DNA from: Zeus faber | Taxonomy: Eukaryota; Chordata; Actinopteri; Zeiformes; Zeidae | Reading direction: 5' to 3' | DNA: 64,000 nt | Assembly (NCBI GenBank): GCA_960531495.1 | Contig: OY482862.1 | Location: 16,776,671-16,840,670 of the forward strand | Shown here: one piece after another, positions 58,001-64,000 of the stretch | How positions within the stretch are numbered: position 1 is the stretch's first letter | How the letters are laid out: each line of letters starts with the position of its first letter | Notes under the pieces: generated by a model | Databases searched by the model: none | What the model was told of the DNA's origin: nothing | The model's input: the letters and a program-made list of their open reading frames with translations, nothing else | Translations under genes and position numbers: made by a program

Positions 58001-61000
58001 TTTTGGTTTGCGATGCAGATCATTTGCTTTTCCCTCTGGAACAAAGAGGACATTGTAATAGGAGGAAAAACGACATCATATCAACGATGTGAGCCTTTGT
58101 TCTTACAAACGGAAAATATTTGCTGATGACTTAATTAAAAACCAAGGCACAAAGAAAAGGCATTTGGCATTGAATGTGACTGATTTCCACTTTGCATTCC
58201 ACCAAAACAGAATTCAATGATTCTTGGGAGAATTCCATTCACAACTCAGAGCTGAACCGGTCTCTTAGCTTTTTACATTATATTCCATTTATTTATTTAT
58301 TTTATTATTAAAGATAACTAATTTGAAAATGATTATTATCCCCCCATCTCCTAATTTGCACCATCAGGAACTTTCGCTCTTTTATTTTACCATCGTTTTC
58401 TGTGAGCGGACTGCTGAGTAGGAGAGACTCTCCGGAAAGGTTCCCACGACCTTGGCCTCGTGGGCGTCGTCCCCGTTCTTGTTCTTCACCGTCACCTGCA
58501 GAGCCAGGTCCTTCTTGTGGTCGGTCACCGAGAGCACGGGGATCCCCTTCTCGCTGCGCACATACCAGATGCCGAGGCTCAAGGTTGTCCAAAAATGTAC
58601 ATCAGTCACGGTGGTATTTCAGGACATTGCTCCTCGCGTCTCTGTACTCACATGGGTAACGGCGTAAACACTTCCTGGTTGCTCTCCTTGAGGCAGAATC
58701 TGTAGTGCAGCTGCAGGTTACTCTGGCAGATGTTGTCATTTCCGCAGCCCTCTTTTAAGAAGTTTATCTAAGAGGTTTCAGTGTTAACGATGGAGGGGGA
58801 AAAAAAAAAAAAAAAAAAAAAAAAATCAATACCCCGATATATTCTGACGCTGAGTCAGAGGAGTACTGTATGAGTCTGGGCGTTTACCTCAGAGACCACT
58901 TTGCTCGGCAGCGTCGTGTCCAGAATGGGTACAAGCGGCGGCAGAGCGTTCTGCCTCTTCTGGCGCTTGGTGCCCACCACGCCCACCGACACTTCGATGG
59001 GAATCCCACGGAGTTTGTCCTTGATGTTGTCCTGTCCAAATACAAAGCAGAGATGTGTGTGTGATCCGTCTTTCAAAGCAAGTCAAGCCAAGTGAAGACC
59101 AGTGAACAAGCCTCTATGATCTTTTCCGGTGCCCAAAACAGTCAGTTTTTACTTATTTCGACTAAATACTTAAGTAATCCGAAGAATGGATTTCGGGATT
59201 AAAAAATGATTCCTGAAACGTAAATCGCACTTTCATCTGATGGCTCAATCCCAATAAGATCTTTCCAAACTCTCAAGATTTTAGTATTGTACAATATAGT
59301 TTCAAAGTAATAGTAAAAGTAATTTAAAAAAAACAACTGTCAGTTTGTCAAAAAATCGATATCTTTTTTTGATATTAACAAAAAAGTATAATTACAAAAT
59401 AAATGTAATACAATGGAACAGAAGTGCAAAGGGCCACTTAAACATAAATTTAAACGGATGTAAGGAAAATAAGATAGATAGATAAACCAGAAAAATACAC
59501 AATGAACATTGCGCGATTTGCAATAAACCGAATAAGCAGGAAAAATACAATATAAAATAAACCGAACAAAATTATCAACAGACAATACACCTCTGTATCA
59601 AAAGACCACATTCTGACGGTAATGGGAAGTTGTGCAATAACACTTATCTTAAAGGAGTGTAAGAAGAATATGACCCTGATGATGAGGCCAGGTCTTAAGG
59701 AGCTTCATGGAAACTGATACAGACCTTATACTGTATATCCAGATTTATCCGGATATATCCATACATATCCAGATATATCCAGACGTATTCAGATGTATCC
59801 ATATATATCCAGATGTATCCAGATATATCCAGATGTATCCAGATGTATCCAGATATATCCATATACTGTATATCCAGATGTATCCAGATGGGGCCTGGAT
59901 TAACGTGTCCGGACCATGTTGCTATCTACCTGAAGTCTGGCCTTCGTCTTGATGCAGGTTCTCCTGTTCTGGCCACGGAGGTCCAGGGTTCCGGTGGACT
60001 GGTGGTCCTGGTCGGAGCGGGACTTCTCCAGAAACACCACCCTGGACAGCAGCCCTTGTTTCCTGCGGTCGCCCTCTGCTTCCAGAGAGTAGCTGACGGC
60101 TGAGGGTGGAAAAGCTCGTTCAGAAAGGTCGGCTCTCAACGCCGTCTTTAAAAACATTTAAAAATAAACTTTTGACTTTGTCTTCCTACTTACTTAATTT
60201 TGGGCTGTAAGACGCTGGGTTTGCCTTGTACGTGAAGCAGGCCTCCACAGTGAAACTATGGGTAGAGGATGGATTGTAAGGAAAGGGTTCAACAGGAGCT
60301 CTTTATTTTAAGAACAATGCTTTTTTTTTTTTGGTTTGTTTTAATACCCACCAAACGTTGTCACCGCAGGTTTTTTTGGAGAGGTCAATTTCCTTTGGTG
60401 TTATTTTGACATCGTTCTTGATGCTAATAACCGGCCTCGCTCTGTAAGAGAAGTTTGTTCCATTAAGCGGCGAAAAAAAGTCGGAGATCAGGGACGAGAT
60501 AATAAGAATAGGAGATAATTACCTAAATATTAAAGCTGTGTCCGAGAGGGACCCTACGGCCAGATCTGGATAAGAGTTTCCATCCAAGTCCATGTTTCCC
60601 GCTAGAGAATATCCAAATAATCGGACGTTTGGTTTTCCTGAAAGGATCTGGAACGAAGCAGCAACTTATTGAGAAGATGTAAATTGTCCACAGTTTCAAA
60701 CACTGTTGTAGTGTTTCTAAAGGTTTCTAAAGTGTTTCTAAAGCGCGGCAGAAATCTGTTTTATTTTAATTTTAATGACTTGGAACCCCAGAATCTACAC
60801 TTTAATGAGTCTACGTTCCAATCAATAATGAACTAGTCTATCTAACACTCTAGTGTTGAACACAAGCTTTCATGATAATACAAAATACCATATAATAAAC
60901 TTAAATAAATTCCCCACGTGGGGTCATATTGTTATTTGATTGATATTTTTATTTATTTATGAGGTTTTACATATATATACATATATGAAATTGTAAATGC

Positions 61001-63248
61001 AATTACAGAAATTATATACATATAATTTCAGGAGCTAGAAAAAAAACAATGGCGACCAATGTGCCACAAGCCCAACCTGTGCAGGCTTGGTGTTGATCCC
61101 TTGTCCGGAGCCGTGGAAGACGTAAACCTTCCCTGCTCCGTCATCGTCGTACGGCGCTCCGACCGCGATGTCTAGAGAGAAACAGCAAGTTCGAGTGAGA
61201 AACTCTCGAACAGAAAATGTTCCTGGCTTTAAAAAAACATCAAAAGAAACAACGCGCTCCCCGCACCTTCATACGAGTCCTGATTGGAGTCCCCGATGTT
61301 CTCCACCGCCAGGCCGAACATGGAGTCTTTGGTTCCGTTCAGGCGGATGGGTTTCACTTTGCTCCACTTCCCCGCCTGGTTGATGTAGACGTACACAGCC
61401 CCGCCCACGTCGCCGTCCTTCAGGAAGAACTGAGGGGCTCCCACGACGATGTCCTGCCACCTGGGTGAGACCAAGAACATTAAATAGTCAAATCATAGAC
61501 ATAAGAACCGCAATAAATCAATGTAATATTGGTGTTGTGATATGAGACTAGATATCGTCTGGCATCTTTCTATAATTGTAATATAGTTAAATGTATTGTT
61601 TCCCAAATATTTCCTGTGTATGAACATCTCATAAAAGCACATAGCCGTAGTCACAAAATGTCATCAAATTATCCCCTAATTCAAAGATAAATTAAATGAT
61701 TATTATCATTCTATAATCATTACTCTTATTGTATTTATTTTTGTATCATTTTATTTTGGCCACGTCACCCAGCTCTACCCAGTGAACAGTGAAGTTCCTT
61801 GGTATACACGTGAAATTATAAATGAAATATCGAAAACCTTGCAAAGCCTTGAATTTTAGGGAAATCAATCACCCTTTTAGTATTGCCTAAACATCCTGGT
61901 TTGATAAATCCAAAAACGTCGCCCACCCGTCTCCGTTGAGGTCCACCACAGCCACGTCGTATCCAAAGGAGGAGGCCAGTCCGGGACCCTGCAGAACGTG
62001 CGCAGGGGACAGTCGGGTGGAGGCCTCGCTTTCCTTCCTCAGCAGAACCACGGCGCCGGAGTGGTTGGACCTGGGGGCCCCCGCCACGATGGTGATGCCG
62101 TGGCCCTTGGTGATGCTGTGTCCCGAATCCAGGGAAAACCCTGGGGTTTCACAGGGAGACGCTTTAGGACACACACTCGGACAGGGAAAGCCCAATGACC
62201 AATAAAGAAATTAAGAAACAAACTATTATAACTACGAGATATAACTATTAACAAATCATTGTTCTTTATAAGAGATGCTCACCCAGGTAGCTGTTGGCGG
62301 GCACCGGAACGAGGTCGGGGTTCAGTAAATTCTCATCTCCAACTTCATAAGGGCCATCGTCGTAGAATCCCATTTCCAACAAGGTGTTGTTCTTCTGCTC
62401 CATCCTCACGACGCCTACACAGGAGGAGAATACAGTGTGTCACGCCAATTCAACTATCGACACAATTGTTGATCATATGCACGAAGAGTAAGCATTTCAG
62501 TGCTAATATGACACTTATAATGTTTTATCTATACATTAAGAAATACAACTTTGAACAAAAGGTGCAAAACTAATAATCATCATAATCCCTATGAGGGTCC
62601 AGCAAGGGGGTCGATAAAAATATCATTGGCCTCTAGATGGCAGCATTGTTCAAGGAATAATTTCAATGGACTTGGCCACTGGATAAATAAATCCACTGCC
62701 GGACATAGTTCAAGCAGAATCGACCGAGATTTATTGGATGATCACAAATATTTTGATAGTTAAAGGAATTGTCAGATGCTGGCTGTCAGTCCCCTTCTTG
62801 ATCTCCCCCATTCCCTTTCTAAGGCATGTAGAGGAGACAACACAACACGGCGCTGAAGCCGCCGACACCGTGAAGCCAAACCAGCGATAAAGAAAAAAAG
62901 GAAAAAAGTCAAACTTTCACAGAGGACCGACACATCGCCATCAGATTTATCCGTGTTATTAACTTCAAGCCCCAGTGAGGTCGGACCTTTCCAGTTGTAC
63001 GCTCCCGGCGCTCCAAACACCAAGTAATGGAAGTCCTTGGTGAAGGTGGCGGCCAGACCCTGCTGGCACGACCCGAACCTCTCGTGGCCCCTGGCCCGGC
63101 CCTCGCAGAACTTCCAGTTGCCCCCGTCCTCGTCGGAGGAGGCGTCGATGGTCAGGTCCTGACTGAGGACGTAGCAGCGACCCGTGATGTCGCGCGACTC
63201 CTGGAGGGTGTTGACGAACAGGCGCCTCTGGTAGCGATGGGCGCAGGT
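54921..63248 (-). CDS. itga6: Integrin alpha-6-type subunit, 3' 23 exons (5' part outside the window)
   Basis: Laminin-binding integrin alpha chain, partner of beta1/beta4 (family knowledge). Minus-strand exons in transcript order: 63248-62987, 62414-62283, 62140-61927, 61460-61267, 61171-61077, 60647-60523, 60441-60352, 60255-60194, 60099-59930, 59031-58888, 58767-58652, 58553-58391, 58035-57949, 57838-57759, 57619-57548, 57432-57330, 57221-57045, 56945-56847, 56628-56512, 56381-56283, 56186-56061, then tail 55769-55662 or 55085-54921. Phases agree; 944 codons with the A tail. Visible: FG-GAP propeller blades (SFGYDVAVVDLNGDGWQD, VGAPYDDDGAGKVYV) with DxDxDG-type calcium loops, a furin-type site RTKR at the heavy/light chain boundary, membrane span WWIILVSVLAGVLMLALLV, and GFFKR. 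The sequence resembles ITGA6 more than ITGA3 or ITGA7 (TCAHRY, NHSGAVVLL, SGVAKPSQVYFGG-like, tails). Missing N-terminal exons lie past 64000. Confidence 0.95.
55086..55661. other. Intron between the two alternative integrin tail exons
   Basis: 576 nt. Contains poly-T/poly-A runs (55591-55632 on the plus strand) but no further exon. Confidence 0.6.
55662..55769 (-). CDS. itga6: Alternative last exon, integrin A-type cytoplasmic tail
   Basis: Too short for a long open frame. Starts in phase 0 with CGFFKRAPKEQYD, continues AAYHKAEIHVQPSDKEKL and ends STEA with TAA at 55664-55662. It follows the CTCAG acceptor at 55770-55774. It matches the alpha-6A tail pattern (YHKAEIH.QPSD). Confidence 0.92.
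   Translation of the reverse strand, partial: CGFFKRAPKEQYDAAYHKAEIHVQPSDKEKLSTEA
58798..58826. repeat. Poly-A tract in an itga6 intron
   Basis: About 26 consecutive A on the plus strand, hence poly-U in the pre-mRNA. Confidence 0.9.
59032..59929. other. itga6 intron with no other gene
   Basis: A+T rich, ends in the 12-bp tandem repeat. Nothing else seen. Confidence 0.6.
59740..59890. repeat. Short-unit tandem repeat (ATATCCAGATGT-type, 12 bp)
   Basis: Units of about 12 bp alternating ATATCCAGATGT and ATCCATATATCC variants, roughly a dozen copies, in the itga6 intron 59032-59929. It gives the YPDISRCIQ-type open frame on the plus strand, which is an artefact. Confidence 0.85.
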
Positions 63249-64000
63249 CTGGAATGAAAAGCGCATCGTCAACAGACTCCGTTCCGCTCATTTGCATCAA
63301 CGAGTCGTCTCGGGTCATCCGGTTCGATTTTTTTCATAACGACAATACTGGCTGAAACGATCCACTGGGAATGACAGCTTAGAGTTAATTTCCTGGGCTG
63401 TCTTGTGGAGCCCGTGGTTCTGCATTCAGAGAGGGAGTTAATAGTGTATTTAATTGATTTAACAGTTTCCTTTAAGGATGTAATGAAGGAAACCTTGGGT
63501 GGAGCCGTAATGGCAGGAGGCTAAATGAGTCCGATCTTTAGGGATCGCGGCTGGCGGGCACACGTTGGAACAATAGAGATAAGGGGGTGAGAGGGTTTGT
63601 GGCCAAATCGGTGACGTCACTTCTTCAAGAATTTGGTATTCAAGGTCGCTGTCTGAGTCGGCTCCGAAGGATTTGCCCGAAACAGCTGGAAGGGTTAGTC
63701 AGCGGCTCCGGGGGGGCGGTCTTAAACCTTGACAGTACAGGATGGATGGAAGGAAGGGGGGCACGCACCCGTTCCTGTTCCTCCAAATAAAACGACTAAA
63801 AACACAGCTCCCCGTGATCGGGGCTCGCAGGGAGCCGTGTTTCCGGTCGATTCACACATATACTGTAAAAAAATATACTCATGATTCCTCCCTTATTTAT
63901 AATGCCTCCTTGAAAAGTTATCCCTGTGCATGTTTGTAAGCTTGGGAGTTGCGATGCACACTGACTAAAAAGAAAACAAAAAACTATTCGACTTGAAGAC
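63249..64000. other. itga6 intron (5' side), with interspersed repeat at the window edge
   Basis: No exon of the integrin recognised on the minus strand; the next upstream exon should encode the blade-1/2 junction and must lie beyond 64000. From about 63700 the sequence matches the repeat at about 16980-17200 (CCTCCAAATAAAAC.ACTAAAA, TCACACATATA, ATTCGACTTGAAGA). A TGACGTCAC occurs at about 63610. Confidence 0.6.

Noticed and set aside
62770..62986. A possible extra integrin exon (X2-like) upstream of exon 62414-62283
   Set aside because: No splice-bounded in-frame segment resembling the family was found; phases agree without it.
54921..63248. Assignment of the integrin as ITGA3
   Set aside because: Both tail exons and the propeller and stalk sequence fit ITGA6 better; ITGA3A has a different tail.

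Overview
This window is vertebrate nuclear DNA, most likely from a teleost fish. The genes have many short exons with GT-AG introns. There is abundant (CA)n, (TA)n and (GA)n, a tRNA-headed SINE with a V-SINE-type centre, hAT-like and MITE-like DNA transposons, a Ty3/gypsy LTR fragment and an intact LINE. No bacterial or plasmid feature was seen. All family assignments come from reading translated exons by eye and from remembered family knowledge; no database search was run.

Layout. (1) 1-2870: intergenic. (2) 2880-28606 (+): a neurabin/spinophilin-family gene (ppp1r9-like, 18 coding exons, 1430 codons before the stop) with a CpG-rich promoter at 2880-3640, a 9.9-kb first coding intron and a 3'UTR to about 29998. 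(3) 31448-35440 (-): pyruvate dehydrogenase kinase, closest to PDK1 (11 exons, 405 aa), tail-to-tail with the neurabin gene. Its promoter at 35441-36260 carries three ETS-type motifs. (4) 36260-45160: a repeat-rich block holding a decayed integrase-type element, a short hAT element nested in it, a NUP62 pseudogene fragment fused to a gypsy gag/LTR, and a SINE. (5) 45502-47283 (+): an apparently intact nucleoporin p62 gene with one short intron. (6) 48600-54620: a minisatellite, a DNA transposon interrupted by a LINE with an intact 1038-aa ORF, and a second NUP62 fragment. (7) 54921-63248 (-): the 3' 23 exons of an integrin alpha-6-type gene, including two alternative cytoplasmic-tail exons; its 5' end lies beyond the window.

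How the genes relate. Integrin alpha - PDK - neurabin is the order seen, as far as I recall, in the human 17q21 block (ITGA3-PDK2-SAMD14-PPP1R9B), while 2q31 keeps ITGA6-PDK1. Here the PDK and integrin are of the PDK1/ITGA6 type but a neurabin-family gene is still present, in one piece (spinophilin-like front half plus SAMD14-like SAM half). The window may therefore preserve the ITGA6-PDK1 copy of an ancestral three-gene block whose neurabin member is absent in mammals. NUP62 and its two broken copies sit between PDK1 and ITGA6 and look like a later arrival that has been partly duplicated.

The most interesting items are the unsplit neurabin/SAMD14 architecture with a weak internal donor that could yield a spinophilin-like short form, the in-frame stop-free 99-nt intron in NUP62, the NUP62 fragments joined to mobile elements, the full-length LINE, and the transposon nested in an integrase-like remnant. 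I found no clear evidence for a wholly new molecular system.
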